Origin: Taudactylus pleione
Lineage: Eukaryota > Chordata > Amphibia > Anura > Myobatrachidae
DNA: 64,000 nucleotides
Reading direction: 5' to 3'
NCBI GenBank assembly: GCA_031769625.1
Contig: JAUIMM010000170.1
Coordinates: 1,183,001-1,247,000 of the forward strand
Part shown: one piece after another, positions 34,301 to 41,919 of the stretch
Position numbering within the stretch: the stretch's first letter is position 1
Layout: each line of letters opens with the position of its first letter
The notes under the pieces: model-generated
Seen by the model: only the letters and a program-made list of their open reading frames with translations
The model's database searches: none
Told to the model about the DNA's origin: nothing
Position numbers and translations under genes: made by a program

Positions 34301-34807
34301 AGAATAATTTATAAATACATTTAGAAAGAAAAGTGTGGCGCAGCCTGTGTGCGGGGCACCGCTGTCAGGCGATACGCTCCTAAATCCAGAGGGAATAGTT
34401 TTCTGTCTGTCTAGAAGCGACTGACATAGTAACTCTCTCTGTTTTACAGCGCAGAAGAGGATACCGGAGACAGATCTTTAGTTTCATCAGAAGGATATCA
34501 GAGTGTCAGTGACCCAGTCAGAGAGCTCAGCGTGGGCGTATCACCCTACAGTGATGTGGTAATACACAGGGCCTGGGAAGATGATGATAAAGATGATGAT
34601 AAAGAGGAGGAGGAGGAGAAGGAGAAAGAGAAGGAGGAGAAGGAGAAGGAGGAGAAGGAGAAGGAGAAGGAGAAGGAGGAGATGGAGAAGGAGAAGAAGG
34701 ATGACTCATGTTTACCAAAATATTTACTTCGCATGGTTTGGAAGGACAAGAACAGTAATTTAAGGATCCAAATAACGTACTCAGTGAAATGGAAGATCAG
34801 AGAATAG
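16348..34807 (+). CDS. PDZ-domain gene copy B, complete, five exons
   Basis: Predicted exons: 16348-16395, 26698-26745, 28404-28566, 33864-34020 and 34450-34807 (774 coding bases, 257 residues plus TAG). All introns start GT and end AG and phases match (0, 0, 1, 2). The protein has a basic N-terminus (MSCFRFSIFRRCFRRE), a short polar exon 2 peptide, one PDZ domain at about 44-125 with carboxylate-binding loop GFGM (55-58), a Lys/Glu-rich tract and a basic tail. PDZ domains bind C-terminal peptides; Cys/Phe/Arg at the N-terminus suggests possible lipid-anchored membrane association (inference). Intron 1 carries an antisense Ngaro and intron 3 a hAT relative. The gene is not recognised by name. 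Exon 1 is the least certain part. Confidence 0.65.
16396..17629 (+). other. intron 1 (5' part) of PDZ copy B, with a palindromic MITE at 16688-16819
   Basis: At 16688-16819 ccagctgttgtggaactaca and later tgtagtcccacaacacctg are inverted around two cccagcatg/catgctggg words; this is a common vertebrate palindromic repeat. The rest shows no exon. The segment ends at gagaccatcat, the left flank of the antisense Ngaro. Confidence 0.5.
17631..18070 (-). repeat. right-end repeats of Ngaro family 2 (B/A/B-like, diverged)
   Basis: On the minus strand, two blocks each combine gtgtctttattt with a nearby gccacc(c/a) word (about 18070-17980 and 17815-17690), so they look like B-type repeats. Between them, near 17900-17870, the words gcctcttttgttcctg resemble the end of a family 1 A repeat. 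The copies are too different for exact bounds. A short cactataaa triplication lies near 17840-17862. Confidence 0.4.
18369..18925 (-). CDS. SGNH/GDSL-like hydrolase region of Ngaro family 2, probably spliced exon
   Basis: The open frame on the minus strand starts right after the acceptor tctttttccacag (exon start 18925) and has no ATG before the first block. Blocks: VWLLGHSYIFW (GHS), GVRGLRVAS, HVGGNDVGQ and HDGVHLNAVG with D-x-x-H. About 184 codons, ending at 18369. It has the same order and spacing as family 1, where the frame is also open, so the hydrolase has been kept across two diverged families. Substrate unknown; esterase activity is inferred from the fold. Confidence 0.75.
18926..19993 (-). 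other. predicted intron from recombinase ORF to SGNH ORF (Ngaro family 2)
   Basis: On the minus strand the donor is atggagg|gtaagt at 19994/19993 in the recombinase Gly-Lys codons. The acceptor is tctttttccacag|ca at 18926/18925. Phase 1 on both sides carries the reading frame straight into the SGNH region. This mirrors 11555-12824 of family 1. Splicing is inferred. Confidence 0.5.
19212..20117 (-). CDS. Ngaro family 2 tyrosine recombinase
   Basis: Open minus-strand frame of 301 codons with no ATG at the start (begins GTG GCA GAT TAT). It overlaps RT by 25 bp in the -1 frame. Catalytic pattern: Arg in GAFRVSEV, Lys in RFSKTDQTGRG, H-x-x-R in GTHSFRIGAAT and terminal VGRWKSAAYKKYVRC with Tyr candidates. 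The lack of an initiating ATG suggests expression by frameshifting or splicing. The frame is intact. Confidence 0.85.
   Translation of the reverse strand: MADYQAGLEGLALKSLAPSTFRAYSAAWRDWCTHCALPDMEGKSPEQLISSFVWFRYQQGRSRAFIGSALAGISFFCKLKGLHDPTKAFVLVKALRGWAKGSPARSDSRRPVDLQLLSGLLTSMGRIAVDLYETFLFRLAFAVAFFGAFRVSEVVSTNKTSTVSGLLLKDIVFRDSAILCKLRFSKTDQTGRGKWVTLHKNRDLDICPVQLAARFMGLRPSGGAQWLIHADGTPLTKFQFAAVFKKCLLELGLNPSEYGTHSFRIGAATCAALSGASVQDIQKVGRWKSAAYKKYVRCDKV
20093..21910 (-). CDS. pol: Ngaro family 2 reverse transcriptase - RNase H
   Basis: Open minus-strand frame of about 605 codons, in the +1 frame relative to gag and overlapping it by 224 bp. RT motifs: FRLIQHLSYPQG, KLDIESAFRLLPMHP, PMGCAVSCAYF and YLDDF. 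RNase H: LFTDAAGSSGFG, LLLLELFP, WCDNLGVVHAIN and ADALSRFQ. No stop is visible. Start unclear: there is no ATG equivalent to that of family 1, so translational frameshifting from gag is plausible. Confidence 0.85.
   Translation of the reverse strand: MRLLGKAMLPTDRGRQEWGEENALPTTTPNVLGGRGVVFATPVVSAEVSIRPRTVDVGQEVFPRTVLRAPRVLVKACSPVRLDSLIRWLHLYPCREDALFLYKGFSVGFRLPIDRQLIVRASQNLRSARDFPGELRVKVCAEVLLGRMEGPFPCPPLHNLCISPVGVVPKKVPGKFRLIQHLSYPQGGSVNDAIPENCRRVVYQSFDDTLNLVRSFGHGALLAKLDIESAFRLLPMHPEAMRFLGFRLDSGYFVDKCLPMGCAVSCAYFEKFSSFLQWCLHAGTGQTGIAHYLDDFLFMGPGRSDVCADLLFSAQSLFRVLGVPVANEKTEGPSVCLSYLGIEIDTIEGCCRLPMDKVEKLRGLIEVCLAEDSVRLRRVQSLLGSLNFACRIIPVGRVFCRILERATAGVVRPHHYIRLSAEIKEDLRMWNRFLIHFNGERIWPSPPLANSSLQLFTDAAGSSGFGAFFNGEWCAAPWPIAWREEGLTDNLLLLELFPIVVSVELWSVRLSNCHVVFWCDNLGVVHAINNQRSSSHFVLRLLRHLVLRCLEFNIRFRAKHVPGVCNDIADALSRFQFDRFRALVPSASNVGLVCPSFVWQIIRPA
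21687..23892 (-). pseudogene. gag: Ngaro family 2 gag-like ORF with an internal frameshift
   Basis: The ATG at 23892 (MSRPRRNAPPP) matches the family 1 start. The first frame runs to about 22400 as a Pro/Ala/Ser-rich protein with an acidic Ser tract and a basic patch (ARLVARRLAKK). The conserved C-terminal half continues in another frame ending at 21687 (HCANTAVLRGL, ATCYLETRAQEHVNILRYL). The frame change lies at about 22340-22400. The C-terminus has a C-x7-C-x5-C-x3-H finger and a C-x2-C-x3-H-x4-C knuckle, as in family 1. Confidence 0.7.
23893..24294 (-). promoter_or_regulatory. leader and A1-type promoter of Ngaro family 2
   Basis: On the minus strand the words gttaaacttcctaggctggg correspond to gttaaacctctaggatggg in family 1 A1. 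A TATA-like ggatatataagg lies at about 24009-23998, and cagcctctttt follows as in family 1. Transcription would run antisense to the PDZ gene. Motif-based only. Confidence 0.45.
24640..24770. mobile_element. palindromic MITE, cccagcatgc type (unit 1)
   Basis: The words actatacatcccagcatgcc and tatgctgggatgtgtagtt are inverted around a 45-bp centre containing cctaacagca. Same type as at 16688. The flanks 24295-24639 and 24771-24978 are intron 1 with no exon seen. Unit 2 copy: about 55240-55369. Confidence 0.55.
24979..26340. repeat. 44-bp satellite array with a 7-unit higher-order repeat, interrupted by a SINE (unit 1)
   Basis: About 18-19 units of 44 bp (containing gaatgtgggacactgctgtg and tctatatagtata) run to 25790; three to four more follow the SINE, from 26179. 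Diagnostic variants recur exactly 308 bp (7 x 44) apart: the ggatg variant at 25139 and 25447, and the ctgctctgtg variant at 25371 and 25679. The attc/actc order also matches. Minus-strand frames such as SHIHILYRILHTAV are repeat artefacts. Lies in intron 1. Confidence 0.9.
25791..26178 (+). mobile_element. tRNA-derived SINE inserted in the satellite (unit 1 only)
   Basis: The head has pol III promoter boxes like those of a tRNA (A box near gtgtaatggtagcattac, B box ggttcgatacc). The body has ctgtgtggagtttgtatatt and a tandem doubled gggtactccggtttcctcc, then a tg-repeat. The 3' end is cgctatataaataac followed by (aat)n. This is the layout of vertebrate V-SINE-like elements. The unit 2 satellite lacks it, so it postdates the duplication or was lost. 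It is not a functional tRNA gene. Confidence 0.8.
26341..26697 (+). other. intron 1 (3' end) of PDZ copy B
   Basis: No repeat or exon is recognised beyond degraded satellite edge sequence. It ends in the acceptor tgtttctgttgttttag before exon 2. Confidence 0.4.
26698..26745 (+). CDS. PDZ copy B exon 2
   Basis: A 48-bp exon in phase 0 at both ends, encoding KKSEKETVQSSGQAAE. Acceptor ttctgttgttttag and donor gtaagt are both strong. It is unchanged in unit 2 (56552-56599). The peptide is polar and likely a linker between the N-terminal anchor-like peptide and the PDZ domain. Confidence 0.65.
26746..27320 (+). other. intron 2 (5' part) of PDZ copy B
   Basis: At 26880-27000 there are several acatgtc/gacatgt and tgacatt words in both orientations, suggesting an old palindromic element without clear ends. 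No exon is seen. The last 8 bases, actaaaag (27313-27320), are the left target duplication of the next element. Confidence 0.35.
27321..27696. mobile_element. hAT-type MITE, 376 bp, with near-perfect 8-bp target duplication (unit 1)
   Basis: It starts cagaggcatatctataatgg and ends ttattatgcccctg, imperfect inverted termini of the CAGRGGC type common in hAT elements. It is flanked by actaaaag (27313-27320) and actaaaat (27697-27704), 7 of 8 identical. No coding capacity. Unit 2 copy: 57175-57550. Confidence 0.75.
27705..28403 (+). other. intron 2 (3' part) with a palindromic MITE (27977-28127) and a SINE-tail remnant (28250-28385)
   Basis: At 27977 ctccagtcctcaagttcccc pairs with caggactggagttgagaacc near 28105, a common vertebrate palindromic repeat. 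At 28250-28385 a repeat remnant resembling 1600-1775 ends in ccatataaataaaggatgat. The acceptor of exon 3 (tctttctgccattgaag) follows. Confidence 0.45.
28404..28566 (+). CDS. PDZ copy B exon 3 (first half of PDZ domain)
   Basis: A 163-bp exon, phase 0 to phase 1, donor gtaata. It encodes VLPHRLYNLAPTVQITV, the carboxylate-binding loop GFGMS, and ILTVAKDGPSDQSGLKKG, the typical turn leading to GDEL on exon 4. This split in the middle of the domain is normal for animal PDZ genes. In copy C two residues differ (I to V in the first strand, S to I in the DGPSD loop). Confidence 0.85.
28567..28939 (+). other. intron 3 (5' part) of PDZ copy B
   Basis: AT-rich sequence with an inverted pair (ttccgaaaagatgtaatttt / cttttcggaaa type) near 28875-28920. 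No exon is recognised. It ends at the hAT target octamer ctcactac (28932-28939). Confidence 0.4.
28940..31192. mobile_element. non-autonomous hAT-like element, 2253 bp, long inverted arms (unit 1/2 junction)
   Basis: It starts tagggatgagcaggttcgg, ends ggtgcacaccccta and is flanked by perfect ctcactac duplications (28932-28939, 31193-31200). Long inverted arms, for example gtgacccagtgctgggtgtg near 29505 and its complement near 30580, surround an inner segment with no transposase. It is full of hairpins, such as gaggcaaaacctcgagatc with its complement at 29051-29098 and gctgattggctgacagagcc with its complement at 29141-29188. The right end matches the autonomous hAT at 38478-45668, a likely source of transposase. 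Lies in intron 3. Confidence 0.85.
31308..31785. repeat. 15-bp minisatellite, unit 2
   Basis: Copy of the array at 735-1215 with a few substitutions (for example ctacaggggg where unit 1 has ctacatgggg). Open frames through it are artefacts of the period. Confidence 0.85.
31786..33863 (+). other. intron 3 (3' part) of PDZ copy B
   Basis: Same content as 1216-3292: repeat remnant with SINE-like tail near 32175-32345, G-rich runs near 33365-33690, and the acceptor tatcatttacag. No exon is seen. Confidence 0.5.
33864..34020 (+). CDS. PDZ copy B exon 4 (second half of PDZ domain), with altered donor
   Basis: 157 bp, same phases as in copies A and C. The protein is the same as copy A (one silent CGT to CGG). 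The donor here is gtaaat, while copies A and C have gtaagt, so the +5 G is lost, which may weaken splicing of this exon. Confidence 0.85.
34021..34449 (+). other. intron 4 of PDZ copy B
   Basis: A 429-bp intron, nearly identical to 3450-3878. Nothing is recognised inside. Acceptor ctctctctgttttacag. Confidence 0.7.
34450..34807 (+). CDS. PDZ copy B terminal exon 5
   Basis: 358 bp ending in TAG (34805-34807). Against copy A: Q to E (AEQD/AEED), V to G (SEVYQ/SEGYQ) and 12 extra bases adding two Lys-Glu pairs to the charged tract. The C-terminus KWKIRE is conserved. The repeated gag/aag/gaa codons make this a coding microsatellite that is likely to vary in length. Confidence 0.85.
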
Positions 34808-34919
34808 TCCCAGCACAATATCCTCCCAATACCATCTATAACTGGGGCCATTAGTTTAGCCCAATAGAAATGAAGGATGAGATAAAATCACATAATGTAG
34901 AACGAAAACAATTATAAAT

Positions 34920-36660
34920 TTGTTGTTTCATTGAAATGTTTAATGTATCAGTGGTTGTTCTTTATGTAAGTACATCTGCACCCAGTCCATCCTGAACACC
35001 TGAAAAAGCTTTTCCTTACACATGTGTATAGTGGGAGGGGAAGATTGTATCCATTGTTGTAATATACACTTCCTCGCCACGGCCCAGAGAATCAGAAGTA
35101 ACCTGCGACGACCCAATGACACTGTACAGGTGGTTGTGATAATGCCAAAAATGGCCCATTCTGGAGTCAACGGTAAAAAATTGATTAATTCCGATAACTT
35201 GAAGCCAAAATACTTTTATAGAAGAGCAATCCCAAAAACACAGATAAAGGGAAGCATCTGGGCTCATACATTTTGGACAAGCGGATGATGGGGAAAATAT
35301 AAATGGCTACGAGAGGGAGGAAAATATCCCCTATCAAACATTTCCTGATATGTTGTAGCAGACAAGACTGGATGGAGTATAAAAGAGCATTTAGAATCTT
35401 TGATTCACTAAAATCAGGAAAGTGTTTCAGCCAACGTGTTATTCCAGTGTCATAATGACCACTGTAACACGGTACCCTAAATATTTTATAAACCAAGGAG
35501 ATGGCACCCCTAGACCCAATAGAGGAGAGTCGTATCCAGTTGATTCATCCAATCTATAGGGGAAAGGAACGTAACCACCTTAGAGGTATAACACTGCACC
35601 TGCAAAAATAATAAGTTATGAGAATGCAAAAAGGGGAGAAGAGTCTGAGCCTGAGAAAAAGACAGTGGGCGATGTGAGGACAGATCTGTAAGCTGATGAA
35701 CTGTTCTAAGACCATTGGAGGCCCAGAATGTAAAAGCAGAAGAGGCCAAACATATAAAAATCTGGCATTACCCAACAGAGGGACAAATAAGGAGTAAGAG
35801 GTATTTAGGTACCATTTGTTATGTATAGTGTGCCAGGCTGACCATGCAGACATTAATAACGGATTGTCTAATACATCCGCAGGTAAATCAAACTTATTTA
35901 GATGTAAGAATCACATTAAGTCCATATTTGTTAGGAGGGATTTTTCTATCAAATAGTTAGTACATAAGTTAGAACATGAAATCCAATCCTTGATGTGTCT
36001 GAAAATAGCCGCATAATTATACAGTGCCATACTTGGGAATTAATATCCCCTCCAATCTATTGCCCTGTAACAATTGCAAACTGAGTCGAGGTTTGTTTTT
36101 CTTCCAAATAAATTGCCGTAAGGCTGCATCAATTGGCTTATCATCTGTTTTAGTAAAAACTACAGGTAAGACCTGCAGAGGATAAAGCAATTTAGGAAAA
36201 GTAATTAATGAAATAAGGTTGGATCTGCCCAAATAAGACAACTGTAAATGATTCCAATCATCCAATTCGGTAAGAGCTGTATCTAAAACATTTTTAATAT
36301 TAATTGTATACAAGTCATGGCTATTCTTGGAAAAGGCGGATCCCCAGATAAGGAATCAGTCTCCGCCCATTGTAAACCACCTAAATTTAGACTCTCTCTA
36401 CGAAGTGAGGTATTAATGGCCATTGCAAGTGAGTCTTGATGGGTCTATAGGAATTAATAGTGTCTGGCTCTTTGTTAGGTTATAATAAAAGAATTGCGTA
36501 AGCATTATTAAAAGTAGGATATTGTAAACCCCATTTTTGAATATTTTGAAAAGCCATTGAGGCCTGGTGATTTGTTAAGTTGCAGACCATCAAAGGCAAA
36601 GCCTACCTCATCTTCCGTTATGACACTATTAAGAAGCTCCCTCTGTTGGGTCGATACCTC
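34920..36660 (-). pseudogene. L1/Tx1-like LINE ORF2 remnant, minus strand (unit 2)
   Basis: Copy of 4340-6080. The post-RT segment (minus, about 36017-36313) reads past the point where unit 1 has a stop, giving WKKNKPRLSLQLLQ. It is still interrupted by other frameshifts. Confidence 0.7.
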
Positions 36661-36755
36661 AGGCAGGGCCACCATCAGGGGGGACTGCGGGGACTCCAGT
36701 CCCGGGCCCGGTGGGAGAGGGGGCCCGGGTAGCTGAGGTGTGAAATTGTGAAATG

Positions 36756-37025
36756 CAGTGATGTGCGGTACCGCACCGGGGGCAGCCAAAGAAGTAAAGA
36801 GACTTGGTGGCGTTCAATACATGGAGCAGGCCAAAAGCCAATCACAGCAGCTCGCGGAACGGCAACCAGCCAATCAGCAGCGGCCGCTGTTGATTGGCTG
36901 GCCGCCGTTCCACGAGCTGTAATTGGCTTGCGACCGGCTCCATGTATTAAAAGCCACCGAGACTCTTCTCCTCTTCTCTGGCAGCTGCTGGTGCATTCCA
37001 CCACGCGGTACCTCACATCACTCTG
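36756..37025. mobile_element. foldback MITE-like element (unit 2)
   Basis: Copy of the element at 6172-6442, with the same inverted arms beginning cagtgatgtgcggtaccgc. Confidence 0.65.
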
Positions 37026-37877
37026 CGCTGAGGGGGCTCCCAGAGTCACGGAGATGGCCGAGTGTGCAGGTATGTTTGGGCTCTGTTGTAGGGAGGGAGT
37101 GCTTAATTTATGTATTATATACAGTATATATATATATATATACAGTGCTCGAAGTGGTAATTTAGAGGTGGGGGTATGGAGATTGAAGCTTCCCCCCCTA
37201 TGGGCCCTTGCTTCCATATCACCCCATTGTACTTCTAACCCCCCCAAGCCCCCCCTCACACTTCTCCCTGCCTGCTCCCCTCTCTCACACCCTGCCCTTA
37301 CTGATTCCCTCTCTCTTTCAACCCCTACAATGGTTAGCCTGCCTCCCTCTGTCTGCCCCTCTCTCTATTCCCTCTCTCACACCCTCCCCTAATTCTCTCC
37401 TACCTGCGCTGCTGGAGTGGAACCACCGGCACCAGGATCCTCTGGTCTTCACTGCAATTTATCTGGCGCCGCTGCGAGCCAATGAGAAGCTGCCATTTGG
37501 CAGCTTCTCATTGGCTGGCGGCTGTGAGTCCTGCGATTGGCTGGCGGCCGCGAGTCCCGTGATTGGCTGGCGGCTGCGAGCCTCGTGATTGGCTGGCAGC
37601 CGCCCGGTGAGTGGTGCTTACAGTGCAGCCGGGACCAGGTACTTTATCCCGGCTACATGTCGGCGCCTCCGCTGCCCCGATAGAGATGTGTCCCCTGCGG
37701 GACACATCTCTACACATTGCCGCTGCTGTTCCAGCGCTGGGATCCCATACTGGATCCCAGCGCTGGTACATTCACTTCTGCATCTAAAATGAAGTGGGGC
37801 CGGGAAGTGGCGGTATGTCATACCGCCGTATACCGCCCCACTTCGACCACTGTATATATATATATATATATATACAC

Positions 37878-37908
<31 letters not shown>

Positions 37909-37919
37909 GTATATATACA

Positions 37920-37950
<31 letters not shown>

Positions 37951-38267
37951 CATAATCATACACATGTGGGTAAATTCTGTTATATTACTTACATTTGCAT
38001 GCTTAGATTCTGTATATGTGGAGTGTGGTCCCCATCCAACCCTGACCCGTCCTTCCCCTGGTTTTCTTATGTAACCCCCCCTTTTTTTTTTAATATTTCT
38101 GTGTTATTTTAATATTGTTAAAAAAAACATAGTAAATTGTGTACAGGATAGTGACATAAAGAGAGTGTCCGGCTGTGTATTCAGTATATGCCTAATTCCT
38201 AGGTTGGAATCTGAAGTGTATGTTACTGATATGTTACTAATAACTTATATTCCTATGTTGGAGTGTA
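37026..38267. repeat. low-complexity block: TA runs, C/T tract, hairpins (unit 2)
   Basis: Counterpart of 6443-7675: (ta)n near 37125, C/T-rich tract 37185-37410, hairpin and attggctggcgg repeats near 37470-37605, perfect hairpins near 37680-37765, and TA/CA microsatellite 37852-37950. Then AT-rich sequence with nothing recognised up to the Ngaro left end. Confidence 0.6.
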
Positions 38268-38441
38268 AGTGAAACCGAAAGATTGCATAAGAAAAGAGGT
38301 GTGTTAAACCTCTAGGATGGGGGCCGGCATGTATGCAAATTACTGTTTAGAGTTAGCCTATCGTTAGCAGGGGCGGGTTTTCAATAGAGACATTATATAA
38401 GGGGCTAGAAGTGAGGGCCAAAGCCTCTTTGTTCCAGATTG
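38268..38441 (+). promoter_or_regulatory. Ngaro A1 terminal repeat (unit 2)
   Basis: Same as 7676-7849: octamer atgcaaat at 38333-38340, GC box and TATA box near 38395. The hAT element lies 36 bp after its end and separates this promoter from gag by more than 7 kb. Confidence 0.6.
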
Positions 38442-38637
38442 TGGTCAGTGTCAGAGTTGGTCAGTGATAGTCTGTACTAGGGGTGAGCGGGTTCGGATTT
38501 CTGAAATCCGAACCCCCCCGAGCCCCCCCGATCCGAGTCCGATCCGAGTCAGGCTCGACTTTTCCCGCCTGACTCGGATATGAAATCGAGGCAAAACGTC
38601 ATCTTCCCGCCTTCCGAGTCTCGCGGGTTTTGGATCC

Positions 38638-38645
38638 TATATAAG
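38638..38645 (+). promoter_or_regulatory. TATA box of the hAT transposase
   Basis: tatataag within ggatcctatataaggtac, 160 bp inside the element and upstream of the GT-rich leader. There is no other obvious promoter before the ORF at 41920. The leader 38650-38976 holds repeated ctacttcaaagtccatagg words. Confidence 0.5.
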
Positions 38646-38976
38646 GTACACACGTCGGCGCCATTTTCTCACTCGGCTGTGGACAGTGAAGAGGGAGGGT
38701 GGGAGTTAGGGCTGTGTAGTGTAGTGTAGTGCAGTGCTGCTGTTGTCCACTACTTCAAAGTCCATAGGGGCTGGCTGTGTTGTGCTGTGCTGCTGTTGTT
38801 AATAGGGGCTGTGTCCACTACTTCAAAGTCCATAGGGGCTGGCTGGACTGTGTTGTGCAGTCAGTTCTCCATAGGGGCTGTGTCCACTCCAAAGTCCTGT
38901 GCAGTGTCCCAGTCCTAAAGGAGTGCTGTAGTGTTGTCCAGGGGGTGCTCTGTCCATCAGGGGTGCTCCCCCCAAG

Positions 38977-41885
38977 TGCTAAAAAAATAATATATTTTCT
39001 GTGTTTGTGAATTGTGTGCGCAGTAGCCGCACGTGCATCAACAAAGTAGTGCCAAGCGTGCGCCTGTGTCATAAGTAAAGGGCCGGCTGGCTTGACCGTT
39101 AAGGGTGCTGTAACCCCCGAAAGTACACTCCAGTCCAAACCAAAAAAAAAATTATTTTCTGTGTTTGTGAATTGTGTGCGCAGTAGCCGCACGTGCATCA
39201 ACAAAGTAGTGCCAAGCGTGCGCCTGTGTCATAAGTAAAGGGCCGGCTGGCTTGACCGTTAAGGGTGCTGTAACCCCCGAAAGTACACTCCAGTCCAAAC
39301 CAAAAAAAAAATTATTTTCTGTGTTTGTGAATTGTGTGCGCAGTAGCCGCACGTGCATCAACAAAGTAGTGCCAAGCGTGCGCCTGTGTCATAAGTAAAG
39401 GGCCGGCTGGCTTGACCGTTAAGGGTGCTGTAACCCCCGAAAGTACACTCCAGTCCAAACCAAAAAAAATATTATTTTCTGTGTTTGTGAATTGTGTGCG
39501 CAGTAGTCGCACGTGCATCAACAAAGTAGTGCCAAGCGTGCGCCTGTGTCATAAGTAAAGGGCCGGCTGGCTTGACCGTTAAAGGGTGCTGTAACCCCCA
39601 AAGTACACTCCAGTCCAAACCAAAAAAAAAATTATTTTCTGTGTTTGTGAATTGTGTGCGCAGTAGCCGCACGTGCATCAACAAAGTAGTGCCAAGCGTG
39701 CGCCTGTGTCATAAGTAAAGGGCCGGCTGGCTTGACCGTTAAGGGTGCTGTAACCCCCGAAAGTACACTCCAGTCCAAACCAAAAAAAAAATTATTTTCT
39801 GGGTTTGTGAATTGTGTGCGCAGTAGCCGCACGTGCATCAACAAAGTAGTGCCAAGCGTGCGCCTGTGTCATAAGTAAAGGGCCGGCTGGCTTGACCGTT
39901 AAAGGGTGCTGTAACCTCCGAAAGTACACTCCAGTCCTAACCAAAAAAAAATTATTTTCTGTGTTTGTGAATTGTGTGCGCAGTAGCCGCACGTGCATCA
40001 ACAAAGTAGTGCCAAGAGTGCGCCTGTGTCATAAGTAAAGGGCCGGCTGGCTTGACCGTTAAGGGTGCTGTAACCCCCGAAAGTACACTCCAGTCCAAAC
40101 CAAAAAAAAAATTATTTTCTGTGTTTGTGAATTGTGTGCGCAGTAGCCGCACGTGCATCAACAAAGTAGTGCCAAGCGTGCGCCTGTGTCATAAGTAAAG
40201 GGCCGGCTGGCTTGACCGTTAAGGGTGCTGTAACCCCCGAAAGTACACTCCAGTCCAAACCAAAAAAAAAATTATTTTCTGTGTTTGTGAATTGTGTGCG
40301 CAGTAGCCGCACGTGCATCAACAAAGTAGTGCCAAGCGTGCGCCTGTGTCATAAGTAAAGGGCCGGCTGGCTTGACCGTTAAGGGTGCTGTAACCCCCGA
40401 AAGTACACTCCAGTCCAAACCAAAAAAAAAATTATTTTCTGTGTTTGTGAATTGTGTGCGCAGTAGCCGCACGTGCATCAACAAAGTAGTGCCAAGCGTG
40501 CGCCTGTGTCATAAGTAAAGGGCCGGCTGGCTTGACCGTTAAAGGGTGCTGTAACCCCCAAAGTACACTCCAGTCCAAACCAAAAAAAAATTATTTTCTG
40601 TGTTTGTGAATTGTGTGCGTAGTAGCCGCACGTGCATCAACAAAGTAGTGCCAAGCGTGCGCCTGTGTCATAAGTAAAGGGCCGGCTGGCTTGACCGTTA
40701 AGGGTGCTGTAACCCCCGAAAGTACACTCCAGTCCAAACCAAAAAAAAAATTATTTTCTGTGTTTGTGAATTGTGTGCGCAGTAGCCACACGTGCATCAA
40801 CAAAGTAGTGCCAAGCGTGCGCCTGTGTCATAAGTAAAGGGCCGGCTGGCTTGACCGTTAAGGGTGCTGTAACCCCCGAAAGTACACTCCAGTCCAAACC
40901 AAAAAAAAAATTATTTTCTGTGTTTGTGAATTGTGTGCGCAGTAGCCGCACGTGCATCAACAAAGTAGTGCCAAGCGTGCGCCTGTGTCATAAGTAAAGG
41001 GCCGGCTGGCTTGACCGTTAAGGGTGCTGTAACCCCCGAAAGTACACTCCAGTCCAAACCAAAAAAAAAATTATTTTCTGTGTTTGTGAATTGTGTGCGC
41101 AGTAGCCACACGTGCATCAACAAAGTAGTGCCAAGCGTGCGCCTGTGTCATAAGTAAAGGGCCGGCTGGCTTGACCGTTAAGGGTGCTGTAACCCCCGAA
41201 AGTACACTCCAGTCCAAACCAAAAAAAAAATTATTTTCTGTGTTTGTGAATTGTGTGCGCAGTAGCCGCACGTGCATCAACAAAGTAGTGCCAAGCGTGC
41301 GCCTGTGTCATAAGTAAAGGGCCGGCTGGCTTGACCGTTAAGGGTGCTGTAACCCCCGAAAGTACACTCCAGTCCAAACCAAAAAAAAAATTATTTTCTG
41401 TGTTTGTGAATTGTGTGCGCAGTAGCCACACGTGCATCAACAAAGTAGTGCCAAGCGTGCGCCTGTGTCATAAGTAAAGGGCCGGCTGGCTTGACCGTTA
41501 AAGGGTGCTGTAACCCCCGAAAGTACACTCCAGTCCAAACCAAAAAAAAATTATTTTCTGTGTTTGTGAATTGTGTGCGCAGTAGCCGCACGTGCATCAA
41601 CAAAGTAGTGCCAAGAGTGCGCCTGTGTCATAAGTAAAGGGCCGGCTGGCTTGACCGTTAAAGGGTGCTGTAACCCCCGAAAGTACACTCCAGGCCAAAC
41701 CAAAAAAAAATTATTTTCTGTGTTTGTGAATTGTGTGCGCAGTAGCCGCACGTGCATCAACAAAGTAGTGCCAAGAGTGCGCCTGTGTCATAAGTAAAGG
41801 GCCGGCTGGCTTGACCGTTAAAGGGTGCTGTAACCCACAAAGTACACTCCAGTCCAAACCAAAAAAAAAATTATTTTCTGTGTTT
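38977..41885 (+). repeat. 18-copy array of 160-bp direct repeats inside the hAT transposon
   Basis: The word tgcatcaacaaagtagtgcc recurs 18 times from 39031 to 41750 at steps of 159-160 bp. Each unit has an A-run followed by ttattttctgtgtttgtg, a cacgtg-containing stretch in most units (cacacgtg or gccgcacgtg), and gtaacccccgaaagtac. Units are nearly identical; a G/A change (gccgcac/gccacac) alternates in the later copies (40789, 41109, 41429), hinting at 320-bp doublets. Short minus-strand frames of 70 codons in each unit are artefacts of the repeat. Confidence 0.95.
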
Positions 41886-41919
41886 AGCCGCACGTATATA
41901 TCAAATCGATATAACATAA

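Noticed and set aside
38977..41885. CRISPR-like array
   Set aside because: The whole 160-bp period is conserved, with no unique spacers, in a vertebrate hAT element. It is a plain tandem array.
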